From assembly GCA_003353825.1 (NCBI GenBank), contig PIVW01000052.1, positions 1 through 18,909 of the forward strand: a DNA stretch of 18,909 nucleotides, in the 5' to 3' direction. Of this stretch, positions 7,793 to 14,831 are shown piece by piece. The notes below the pieces were generated by a model that saw nothing but the letters and a program-made list of their open reading frames with translations, did no database searches and was not told the DNA's origin. Positions within the stretch are counted from its first letter, which is position 1; each line of letters opens with the position of its first letter. A program made the position numbers and the translations under genes. Source of the DNA: Chloroflexota bacterium. GTDB taxonomy: Bacteria > Chloroflexota > Anaerolineae > J102.

Positions 7793-8081
7793 CGCAAAGC
7801 GGCACACCTAAGGAGGTAGTTTGTAGTAAGCGCTTTAGCTCTTTTGTGCGCCTGTCACGGCGATGAATCGCCTGCTACGAACCGCACGACTATTTGCGCC
7901 ACGATGAACTAGTTGCTTCTTCCTTCACCCACCCCCAACAGATGCTTAAGGCCTTTTCGGCAGAATAATGATCCAGTTCAACCTGAAAAAGTCTCAAGCG
8001 AATTCCTCAATAGCGCATATTTCTGGATCATGATTTCTTGAAATTCGCCTAACTCAACCTTTTATCAGGAGACCCTACCGT
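7793..8081. other. 289-base spacer with several small inverted repeats
   Basis: No gene is visible. An unused Shine-Dalgarno-like AAGGAGGT lies at 7810-7817. There are small hairpins at 7828-7843 (AAGCGCTTTAGCTCTT) and 7859-7872 (GGCGAT-GA-ATCGCC, perfect 6-base arms). Further on are two nested longer-range inverted repeats: ATGATCCAG (7968-7976) with CTGGATCAT (8023-8031), and GCGAATT (7998-8004) with AATTCGC (8042-8048). The first part has the look of a dispersed intergenic repeat. The second part is a candidate operator region for the GerW-like gene. Confidence 0.4.
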
Positions 8082-8471
8082 ATGGAACCCCTCCCAGACT
8101 CAGCTCTAGACCCAATTAAGCAGATGATAGACGATCTCGACGTTACCAGCGTTTTCGGTGAACCCAGCGGCGAAGGTGAAACTACTATTATTCCGGTGGC
8201 CGACGTGATGTATGGTTACGGCTATGGTTACGGTGGTGGCACCGAAGGTGAAGGCGGGGGCGGGGGCGGAGGGGGCGGAAAAGCGACACCGCGCGGGTAC
8301 ATCGAAGTCACATCTGATGGCGTCAGCTACAAGGCTACTGAAAACGAAACATTGATCGCCCTGGCGGGCATTCTCACCGGCGTCTGGTCTATTTTCTGGC
8401 TCGCTATCACAGTGATGACTGTGGCGAAAGCGGTTGCCAAAGTGCGGACTGCGGAAGTAACGCAGGAGTAG
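8082..8471 (+). CDS. GerW/YtfJ-family protein with C-terminal membrane segment
   Basis: A 129-residue protein. Residues 23-45 (SVFGEPSGEGETTIIPVADV followed by MYG) are the hallmark of the GerW (sporulation protein YtfJ) family. They are followed by an aromatic/glycine run (YGYGYGYGGG, 44-53), a glycine-only stretch (about 58-66), and KATPRGYIEVTSDGV (67-81). Unlike Bacillus GerW, the protein ends with a hydrophobic segment (about 91-117) that should span the membrane, then a short charged tail. In Bacillus GerW takes part in spore germination; most Chloroflexota do not sporulate, so the role here is open. AGGAGA at 8067-8072 lies 9 bases before the ATG. It follows a smaller protein of similar plan, which suggests an old duplication. 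The G-rich repeat codons make slippage errors possible, but the frame is intact. Confidence 0.85.
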   Translation: MEPLPDSALDPIKQMIDDLDVTSVFGEPSGEGETTIIPVADVMYGYGYGYGGGTEGEGGGGGGGGGKATPRGYIEVTSDGVSYKATENETLIALAGILTGVWSIFWLAITVMTVAKAVAKVRTAEVTQE

Positions 8472-8539
8472 ATCCCGTACTTTCTGGTGGGATAGCTACC
8501 AGTCACGTACCGCGATATTCATGTCGCGGTACGTCTAAA

Positions 8540-8812
8540 CTATTCAGCTGTAACTTGCTGGCTGGTTTCCCACAGACTTTCGCTCAGAGTGATCACTGAA
8601 AGACAAGAACGACATTCAGCTTTGTCTTCATCTTTGAGCGCGGCATAGTGGCCACATTGGGGACAAGTAATGGCAACACGCTTGATGGCCTGGCGTACCA
8701 ATAAGTTCATGACCTCTTCGTTGCTGTCCAGCCCCATTTCACCTTTGAGTAAATCTACCATTTCCTGTTCATTTTCAGACAGGATAAATGTGTTGGGAGC
8801 TTCTTCGATCAT
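8540..8812 (-). CDS. small zinc-ribbon protein with helical N-terminal domain
   Basis: A 90-residue protein. The start ATG (8810-8812) is chosen because AGGAGG (8819-8824) precedes it by 6 bases; the long upstream extension to 9184 is low-quality sequence. Residues 11-46 (SENEQEMVDLLKGEMGLDSN and then EEVMNLLVRQAIKRVA) are predicted helical and look like a short ribbon-helix-helix or dimerisation element. Residues 50-70 hold CPQCGH...CRSC, with C50, C53, C67 and C70 forming a zinc-ribbon or rubredoxin-like knuckle. The second pair lacks the glycine usual in rubredoxin, so zinc is more likely than redox iron. Divergent orientation to korA could mean regulation of, or a joint role with, the oxidoreductase, but nothing in the sequence proves it. 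Confidence 0.75.
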   Translation of the reverse strand: MIEEAPNTFILSENEQEMVDLLKGEMGLDSNEEVMNLLVRQAIKRVAITCPQCGHYAALKDEDKAECRSCLSVITLSESLWETSQQVTAE

Positions 8813-9183
8813 AAAGCACCTCCTCGGAGGGCGGTAAGGAAGTAGGGTAAGTGCTATCCCTATTCTAGCCAGGAATAGTGTGTTTAGGGTATGATCTATA
8901 TCATTATTACGCATTCTCTGTAGATCAAAAATGTGACATGTCGATGCGCTTGTAGACCAGTTACCAGTAGATTTGGATACACCGTCTGAGCAAATAGCGA
9001 GGCGCAAGCTACCCGGAATACCTGTATTCCCGTTTTCCGGTATCCAGTTCTGTCTCATTGTGCGGTGTCGAGAAGCACCTGCTGTGGAACTTGGATCTAC
9101 AGATTCTGATTGTTGATACGTTACAACTATTGTGGCCGCGTAAATACACTCTTGCAAATTCTGCAATGGAGCAGTCTTGAACA
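8813..9183. other. 371-base divergent spacer between zinc-ribbon gene and korA
   Basis: No gene is visible on either strand beyond poor-quality open frames. The minus-strand gene has TAGAAT (8862-8867 read on the minus strand) as a possible -10. Before korA, TTACAA (9121-9126) and TACACT (9145-9150) are a weak candidate promoter at 18-base spacing. A perfect palindrome, GGAATAC-CT-GTATTCC, sits at 9015-9030, with a related CCGGTATCC just after it. The length is unusual for this gene-dense window and suggests regulation. Confidence 0.4.
9015..9030. repeat. perfect 16-base palindrome upstream of korA
   Basis: GGAATAC (9015-9021) and GTATTCC (9024-9030) are perfect inverted arms separated by CT. 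The site lies 153 bases before the korA start and about 200 bases before the minus-strand zinc-ribbon start. It could be an operator for either gene. Confidence 0.4.
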
Positions 9184-10407
9184 ATGGCTCGTGAATATGT
9201 AGATGGCGCCACCACCATCGCCCGTGCTGCTCTAAGCGCCGGGTGTGATTTTTTTGCCGGGTACCCCATCAGCCCAGCGACACCCATTTTGCTACACATG
9301 TTGCGGGAGTTACCCAAGCAGGGGGGGGTTGGTATCCAAACCGAGGATGAGATCAGTGCCATCAGCATGTGCATCGGCGCCGCCATGGCCGGTGCCCGAC
9401 CGTTGACCGCGACCTCCGGCCCGGGGATATCACTCTATTCTGAAAACCTGGGTCTGGCTATTATGGGCGAGGTCCCTCTGGTTGTGGTGAATGTGATGCG
9501 TATGGGGCCGGCCACAGGAGGGGCAACCACCGTGTCTCAGGGGGATATCCAATTCGTTCGGTGGGCAACCAGTGGTGGCTATCCTGTCATCGCCCTGGCC
9601 CCCTCCTCCGTGGCCGAGTGCTACACCTTGACACAACGCGCCTTTGATCTGGCAGAGCGATTCCGCACCCTGGTATTCCTGCTACCAGATAAGGAATTGA
9701 TTATGTCGATGGCGACTGTCGATGTACATGACTACAAAGATGTACATGTGGGGCGCCGGCCTACAGTGAAACAGACTATTCCCGCGCCTAATGGCTCCCA
9801 GAACCGCATCAACGTGGCCACCGGCAAACCAGACCCCCGCCTGCGTCCCGAGGAAACCTACCTGCCTTACGAATTCGATCCCATCGATGCTGTGCCACCC
9901 ACCAGTCCCTTTGGCGGGCCGCATATCACCCGTTTCACAACCTCCAGCCACGATGAGCACGGCTTTCTCACCAAGGACTCGGCCAAGGTGGGGCGCTTGA
10001 ACGAACATCTGCGGGTGAAAATCGAATGGCATCGAAACGAGATGGCGTTCGCTCAGCTAGACCGCAATGAAGGCGCCAAGACACTCTTAATAAGTTATGG
10101 CACCACGGCGCGGGCCATGCGCGAGGCTGTAGAACACAGCTGTGCTAGCGGCCATCCTGCCAGCGCCCTCACGTTGCACACCATGTGGCCGGTACCAGAA
10201 AAACTGATCATCAAAGCTGCGGAGGGACACCAACAGGTGATCGTGGCCGAACTCAACCACGGGCAATACATTCGGGAGATCGAGCGCTTACTCTTCCGCC
10301 ATGCTGCACTCAACCTGCTGTCGGCCCCCAAGATATCAGGGCTCACCCGCGTCGACGGAGAACTCATCACTCCAGAAAATTTCTTAGAAATGATTGGTCC
10401 AGCTTGA
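9184..10407 (+). CDS. korA: 2-oxoacid:ferredoxin oxidoreductase, alpha subunit
   Basis: A 407-residue alpha subunit containing the pyrimidine-binding and domain II parts of the thiamine-diphosphate oxidoreductase family. Landmarks are AGYPISPATPILLHML (25-40), IQTEDEISAISMCIGAAMAG (51-70, with the conserved glutamates), ATSGPGISLYSENLGLA (76-92) and the M-R-M-G-P-A-T-G-G region (105-113). The C-terminal VIVAELNHGQY segment is also typical. KOR enzymes convert 2-oxoglutarate or related 2-oxoacids and CoA to acyl-CoA, CO2 and reduced ferredoxin in the cytosol. In many bacteria KorA carries an N-terminal gamma domain; here it does not, and that domain appears fused to the next gene. Substrate (2-oxoglutarate versus branched or aromatic 2-oxoacids) cannot be settled. 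No strong Shine-Dalgarno (GGAG about 12 bases upstream). Confidence 0.92.
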   Translation: MAREYVDGATTIARAALSAGCDFFAGYPISPATPILLHMLRELPKQGGVGIQTEDEISAISMCIGAAMAGARPLTATSGPGISLYSENLGLAIMGEVPLVVVNVMRMGPATGGATTVSQGDIQFVRWATSGGYPVIALAPSSVAECYTLTQRAFDLAERFRTLVFLLPDKELIMSMATVDVHDYKDVHVGRRPTVKQTIPAPNGSQNRINVATGKPDPRLRPEETYLPYEFDPIDAVPPTSPFGGPHITRFTTSSHDEHGFLTKDSAKVGRLNEHLRVKIEWHRNEMAFAQLDRNEGAKTLLISYGTTARAMREAVEHSCASGHPASALTLHTMWPVPEKLIIKAAEGHQQVIVAELNHGQYIREIERLLFRHAALNLLSAPKISGLTRVDGELITPENFLEMIGPA

Positions 10408-10440
10408 TTTCGTGTGAATGACACTGATTTTGGCTGATAT

Positions 10441-10493
10441 GTGAAACGTAAAACGTGAAAAATGACCGGGTGAGACGACGTCACGTTTCACGT
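10441..10493. repeat. GTGAAACGT-type inverted repeats between korA and korB
   Basis: GTGAAACGT (10441-10449) pairs with ACGTTTCAC (10483-10491). ACGTGAAA (10453-10460) pairs alternatively with TTTCACGT (10486-10493). They lie in a 222-base spacer that otherwise shows only AT-rich sequence and the short direct repeat of CAATCTT further on. The element could be a simple dispersed repeat, or an mRNA structure adjusting the alpha:beta expression ratio. Confidence 0.45.
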
Positions 10494-10629
10494 CTTCATA
10501 TTTAATGAGGTGCAACTACATGAAATCCACAAGAGCCAAATGATTCAAAACTGAAACTCCTCGAGGAACTTCGGTACATCTGATTTTGCTACGTCCAATC
10601 TTCAATCTTCATTTTTTGATATTCTAAAA

Positions 10630-11970
10630 ATGACTCTATCAACTAAAGTACAACTCCTGCCGATCAAATCTTACAAAAACGAGCGGCCTGATCCCTTTTG
10701 CCCAGGATGTGGACACACCCTGATTCTCAACCACCTCAACACTGCTCTGCAGCAATTGCAGATCGATCCGACACAAGTCGTGCTCGTCAGTGACATCGGA
10801 TGTGTGGGTCTCAGCGACCAGGCTTTTTCAACTAACGCATTTCATGGCTTACATGGCCGCAGTGTTGCCTATGCCACAGGCATCAAACTGGCAAATCCCG
10901 ATTTGCATGTGATCGTGCTCATGGGCGATGGCGGCGCCGGCATCGGCGGAACGCATATCATCAATGCCGCGCGCCGCAACATAGGCGTGACCGTGCTGGT
11001 ATTCAATAACTTCAATTTCGGCATGACCGGTGGCGAGCATTCGGTCACCACACCCGAAGGGTCGATCACGGCCAGTACCCGGGCCGGCAACCTGGAGAAG
11101 CCACTGGATGTGTGCGCCTCAGTAGCAGTCAATGGCGCCGGTTACGTGTATCGCGGCACCTCTTTCGACAAAGATTTACCCGAACGCATGGCAGAAGCAT
11201 TCGAATTTGATGGTTTTTCATTGCTCGATATATGGGAACTGTGTACCGCCTACTTCGTACTCAACAATGATTTCGGGCGCAAGGAGTTGCTGGGATCCCT
11301 GGAGGTGTTAGGCATGGAGGCGGGGTTGATCCAGAAATTGGAGCCGGGGGAATATGCCAAGAGCCTGCGCCTGCAAGGCCAATCCGTCGCAGGCCAAGCG
11401 ACGTTGCCGATCCGCGCCGTCGAACCCCAATTCTCTGCCCGGCTCGAACATAGATTTCATTTGGTGGTGGCCGGCTCTGCAGGCGCCAAGATACGATCAG
11501 CGGCCAAAGCGGCCGGCTCAGCCGGGGTGTTATCTGGTCTGTGGGTAACACAGCGGGATGATTACCCAACCACTGTGAAATCAGGACACAGCATCAGCGA
11601 GATCATCTTCAGCCCCACCGAAATTCACTACACCGGGATTGCCAAACCAGATGCATTGGTGCTACTCTCAGAAGATGGTTTGAGCAAGGTCCAGCCTCAT
11701 CTGGCAAACATGACCGATGAGGACGTGCTCATTACCACACCCGAATTTGCAGATATCCTCACTGACGCACACAAAGTAGTGCTTGCGCCAACCAAGGGTA
11801 GTGTGCGTATCACGCGAACTAACAAATCGCTGTTGATAACAGCGGCTGCCCTTCGCATCCTCAACCTTTATCCCATCGAGGCGCTGGAACAAGCTATTCG
11901 TCATTTCCAGGCTCGGTTCGCCGCCGAAAATCTTCCCGTTGTCGAGGCCAGTATCGAGCTTATCCCTTAA
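10630..11970 (+). CDS. korB: 2-oxoacid:ferredoxin oxidoreductase, fused beta-gamma subunit
   Basis: A 446-residue protein. Residues about 18-270 are the thiamine-diphosphate-binding beta subunit. They contain CPGCGH (24-29), DIGC (55-58), the cofactor motif MGDGGAGIGGTHIINAARRN (98-117) with VLVFNNFNFGMTGGE (123-136), and WELC (202-205). C24, C27, C58 and C205 are the four cysteines expected to hold the [4Fe-4S] cluster. Residues about 275-446 (FHLVVAGSAGAKIRSAAKAA and on) form a second domain that looks like the gamma subunit, which in this family helps bind CoA. This makes KorA plus KorBC a complete catalytic set with no separate delta ferredoxin subunit nearby. The order beta then gamma is less usual than gamma-alpha fusions. 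No Shine-Dalgarno precedes ATG 10630, and the upstream leader is AT-rich. Confidence 0.9.
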   Translation: MTLSTKVQLLPIKSYKNERPDPFCPGCGHTLILNHLNTALQQLQIDPTQVVLVSDIGCVGLSDQAFSTNAFHGLHGRSVAYATGIKLANPDLHVIVLMGDGGAGIGGTHIINAARRNIGVTVLVFNNFNFGMTGGEHSVTTPEGSITASTRAGNLEKPLDVCASVAVNGAGYVYRGTSFDKDLPERMAEAFEFDGFSLLDIWELCTAYFVLNNDFGRKELLGSLEVLGMEAGLIQKLEPGEYAKSLRLQGQSVAGQATLPIRAVEPQFSARLEHRFHLVVAGSAGAKIRSAAKAAGSAGVLSGLWVTQRDDYPTTVKSGHSISEIIFSPTEIHYTGIAKPDALVLLSEDGLSKVQPHLANMTDEDVLITTPEFADILTDAHKVVLAPTKGSVRITRTNKSLLITAAALRILNLYPIEALEQAIRHFQARFAAENLPVVEASIELIP

Positions 11971-12023
11971 TTGCAGAAACACTCACTCACGCCCTCAACC
12001 GATCATAACTGCATCCCACCCTC

Positions 12024-13238
12024 ATGTTTGACGAAGCCCTCGCTCTCACCCCGAACCTCAGCGACATCCGCCGTACCTTGCACAAGTGGCCGGAACTATC
12101 CTTCGAAGAATATCGGACCGCCGCTTTTGTATCCCGAACACTACACGACATGGGTGTTCCCCACGAAACTGAGGTGGCGCGCACCGGCGTGATCGGATGG
12201 TTGGGAAATGGTAAAGGACCCACTATTGCCCTGCGCGCCGATATGGACGCGCTGCCCATCCACGAGGAAAACAAGATCGATTATGTCTCACAACGTCCAG
12301 GCATCATGCACGCCTGTGGACACGACGCCCACACGGCCATGTTGCTCGGTGCTGCCTACCTTCTCAAGCAACACGAGGGCGAACTGAAAGGAAGGGTCAA
12401 GCTGATCTTCCAACCGGCTGAAGAGCGCATCGATGCCGACGGTATGAGTGGCGCCAAGCTTATGTTGGAAGAAGGCGTGATTGAAGATGTCGATGCCATC
12501 GTCGGATTGCATGTCGACCCAGGGATGGAAGTGGGTAAGATCGGTCTTCGGCCCGGCCCCATGATGGCCGCTGCCGACAAATTCGATCTCGAGATATTGG
12601 GGAAAAAGGCACATGGCGCTTATGCTTATCAGGGCGTAGATGCCATCGTCATCGCAGCCCAGGTAATCAACGCCGCCCAAATGCTGATCTCGCGGCGCAT
12701 TCCTGCCGTACAGGAGGGAGTTGTCACCTTCGGCACGATCAACGGGGGCTCGCGCGAAAACGTCATATGCGACCGGGTGATCTTATCCGGCACAGTACGC
12801 ACCTTCGATCCGGCCATTCAGGATCAACTTGAAGCCGAACTGGATGAGATTTCGGCCATCGCTCGCCAACTAGGTGGCGACTATCGCTTACACTACATAC
12901 GGGGCAATCCCCCTGTTATCAATGATGGCCAATTGACCGGCTTCCTGGCGCGTACGAGCCTGCAACTCTTGGGAACGGAGAATGTCACAGAGGCGGCGAA
13001 GACGGCGGGCGGCGAAGATTTCGCCTGGTATAATCTTAAAACCCGAGGCACCTTTGTACGAATCGGGGCTCGTAATCCAAACTGGGACGCTATCCGACCT
13101 CTGCACACATCTATCTTTGAGATCGACGAGGGCGCGCTGCCCGTTGGTTCAGCCGTGCTAGCGCAGAGCGCTCTCAGATGGCTACACGAATATGATGCGG
13201 ATAACTGGCTCGAACCACCGCTCCATACTTGGGGATGA
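12024..13238 (+). CDS. M20-family metal-dependent amidohydrolase
   Basis: A 404-residue member of the M20D branch (hippurate hydrolase, IAA-amino-acid hydrolase, N-acyl-amino-acid deacylase types). Metal ligands expected for the family are all present: C98 and H100 in HACGHDAHT, E133/E134 in FQPAEE, H163 in GLHVDP and H361 in LHTSIFEID. The dimerisation/lid domain lies between about residues 185 and 300 (KFDLEILGKKAHGAYAYQGV). These enzymes cleave N-acyl or N-aroyl amides of amino acids in the cytosol, releasing an acid and an amino acid. The true substrate is unknown. It starts 53 bases after the Kor gene without a visible ribosome binding site, and ends directly against the SDR gene, so it heads a compact operon of four genes. 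Confidence 0.92.
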   Translation: MFDEALALTPNLSDIRRTLHKWPELSFEEYRTAAFVSRTLHDMGVPHETEVARTGVIGWLGNGKGPTIALRADMDALPIHEENKIDYVSQRPGIMHACGHDAHTAMLLGAAYLLKQHEGELKGRVKLIFQPAEERIDADGMSGAKLMLEEGVIEDVDAIVGLHVDPGMEVGKIGLRPGPMMAAADKFDLEILGKKAHGAYAYQGVDAIVIAAQVINAAQMLISRRIPAVQEGVVTFGTINGGSRENVICDRVILSGTVRTFDPAIQDQLEAELDEISAIARQLGGDYRLHYIRGNPPVINDGQLTGFLARTSLQLLGTENVTEAAKTAGGEDFAWYNLKTRGTFVRIGARNPNWDAIRPLHTSIFEIDEGALPVGSAVLAQSALRWLHEYDADNWLEPPLHTWG

Positions 13239-13241
13239 GTG

Positions 13242-14006
13242 ATGTCAGTTCAGTACGATTTTAACGACCATGTTGTTTGCGTAACCGGGGCCGGACAGGG
13301 CATCGGGCTAGCCATTGCCCAGGCGTTTGCCGAAACCGGCGCCAGAATTTGTCTTAACGATATCGATATCGAAAAAGCGGAACGTGCTGCTGCACAGTTG
13401 AGCGCCCGTGGTGCAGCGGTGTTGGCTGTGGCGGGCGACGTGGCCGACCCTGATGCCGTCGAGGGGGTGTTCACAGCCATCGACCGTCGCTGGGGAAAGG
13501 TAGATATACTCGTCAATAACGCTGGAATCGAACCGATCAGTTCAATTTTCGACCATACCCTCTGCGATTGGCGGCGAACTTTGGATGTCAACCTTACCGG
13601 CGCCTTTCTCTGCACACAACAGGCTGCACTTCGTATGCGAGACCAGGATGGAGGTGTGATCCTCAACATCGCTTCCATCGCAGGCAAATCGCAGCCACTC
13701 TATCTACGTTCAGCCTATGCTGCCAGTAAAGCTGGGCAAGTCGGTTTTACAAAAGAAGCAGCTCGCGAATTCGCCCCACATGGTATCCGCGTCAATGCTG
13801 TCTGCCCGGGCATCATCGTTACCCCTATGACCGAACACCTTCGGAATGACGAAGCCCAGATGGGGCGCTGGCATTCCGAAATCCCATGCGGACGACTCGG
13901 TGCTCCCTCCGAAGTCGCTGCACTCTGCCTTTGGCTGGCTTCCGATGCCGCCAGCTATGTTACCGGTGTTGCCTGGCATGTAGATGGCGGTAAGAATATG
14001 GCGTAG
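13242..14006 (+). CDS. SDR-family NAD(P)-dependent dehydrogenase/reductase
   Basis: A 254-residue classical short-chain dehydrogenase. TGAGQGIG (15-22) is the nucleotide-binding glycine motif and NNAG (92-95) the structural motif. N117, S145, Y159 and K163 form the catalytic tetrad, with CPGIIVTPM (188-196) following. An aspartate (D40) after the second strand, where NADP-dependent members carry arginine, suggests NAD(H) preference; this is inference. The ATG at 13242 lies three bases after the upstream stop; a GTG at 13239 is in frame but less likely. Members oxidise or reduce hydroxyl/oxo groups on acyl-CoA, sugars or small acids. In this operon, next to an enoyl-CoA hydratase, a 3-hydroxyacyl-type substrate is possible. 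Confidence 0.92.
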   Translation: MSVQYDFNDHVVCVTGAGQGIGLAIAQAFAETGARICLNDIDIEKAERAAAQLSARGAAVLAVAGDVADPDAVEGVFTAIDRRWGKVDILVNNAGIEPISSIFDHTLCDWRRTLDVNLTGAFLCTQQAALRMRDQDGGVILNIASIAGKSQPLYLRSAYAASKAGQVGFTKEAAREFAPHGIRVNAVCPGIIVTPMTEHLRNDEAQMGRWHSEIPCGRLGAPSEVAALCLWLASDAASYVTGVAWHVDGGKNMA

Positions 14007-14056
14007 GTCCGAGATCGGAAGTTAGAGGTCGGGATTAGCGCTATCAGGAGAATGAG

Positions 14057-14830
14057 ATGTACGATTTTATCAAGACAGAGTTTATAGAACCTGGTGTTGG
14101 ATTAATCAGGCTGAATCGCCCTAAAGAACTCAATGCTTTGAGCCCCGAGTTGATGGCCGAGTTAGGTGCTGCCCTGGTGGATTTCGATGCTGGCGATGCG
14201 GTGGGCGCTATCGTCATTACCGGCAATGAGCGTGCCTTCGCCGCCGGAGCTGATATCAAGGCAATGGCGAATGCCGGGGCTGTCGATATGATGCTCGATG
14301 ATCCTATTGATGACTGGAGTCAAATCCACCAAATTATAACCCCGAGCATTGCGGCTGTGAGTGGCCACTGCCTTGGTGGGGGTTGCGAATTGGCCATGAG
14401 TTGCGACATCATCGTGGCTAGCGAGAGCGCTCAATTCGGCCAACCCGAGATCAACTTGGGAATCATCCCCGGCTTTGGCGGCACCCAACGCTTGACGCAT
14501 GCCGTCGGCAAAGGTATCGCCATGGAAATGATATTGGCCGGGCGCGTGCTTAACGCCGAGGAAGCCAGACATCATGGCCTTGTCAATCACATCTATCCGC
14601 TTGAGACTTACCTGGACGAAGCCCTGAAATTAGGAGCCAAGATCGCAGGCCAAGCGCCCCTGGCAACCCGATTTAGCAAAGAAGCGGTCAACCAGGCGTT
14701 CGAACTGAGCCTGGCACAAGGGTTGACCTATGAGCGACGTTTGTTTCAGATGCTATTCGCAACCACAGACCAAAAAGAAGGCATGACGGCCTTTATCGAG
14801 AAACGAAAACCACTTTGGACAGGACGGTAA
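14057..14830 (+). CDS. enoyl-CoA hydratase/isomerase (crotonase family)
   Basis: A 257-residue crotonase, the usual length for short-chain enoyl-CoA hydratases. Oxyanion-hole elements are AAGADIKAM (62-70) and the GGG of HCLGGGCELAM (104-114). Both hydratase glutamates are present, E111 in GGGCE and E131 in GQPEINLGIIPGFGGTQRL. Presence of both supports a true hydratase (water addition to 2-enoyl-CoA) over isomerase-only members. AGGAGA before ATG 14057 is a good ribosome binding site. It follows the SDR gene by 50 bases and precedes the next gene by one base. With the upstream amidohydrolase and dehydrogenase it suggests breakdown of an acid via CoA esters, which is inference from context. 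Confidence 0.93.
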   Translation: MYDFIKTEFIEPGVGLIRLNRPKELNALSPELMAELGAALVDFDAGDAVGAIVITGNERAFAAGADIKAMANAGAVDMMLDDPIDDWSQIHQIITPSIAAVSGHCLGGGCELAMSCDIIVASESAQFGQPEINLGIIPGFGGTQRLTHAVGKGIAMEMILAGRVLNAEEARHHGLVNHIYPLETYLDEALKLGAKIAGQAPLATRFSKEAVNQAFELSLAQGLTYERRLFQMLFATTDQKEGMTAFIEKRKPLWTGR

Positions 14831-14831
14831 C

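Noticed and set aside
8200..8285. Glycine/tyrosine codon run as a possible repeat array or CRISPR-like element
   Set aside because: It is in frame with the GerW-family protein, where a glycine-rich block is a family feature.
8813..9184. Upstream extension of the minus-strand zinc-ribbon frame to 9184
   Set aside because: A strong ribosome binding site supports the start at 8812, and the extension has low-complexity, non-protein-like composition.
14012..14021. AGATCGGAAG, identical to the first ten bases of a common Illumina adapter
   Set aside because: The match ends after ten bases, and flanking sequence continues naturally between two co-oriented genes with a good ribosome binding site. 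Chance is likely.
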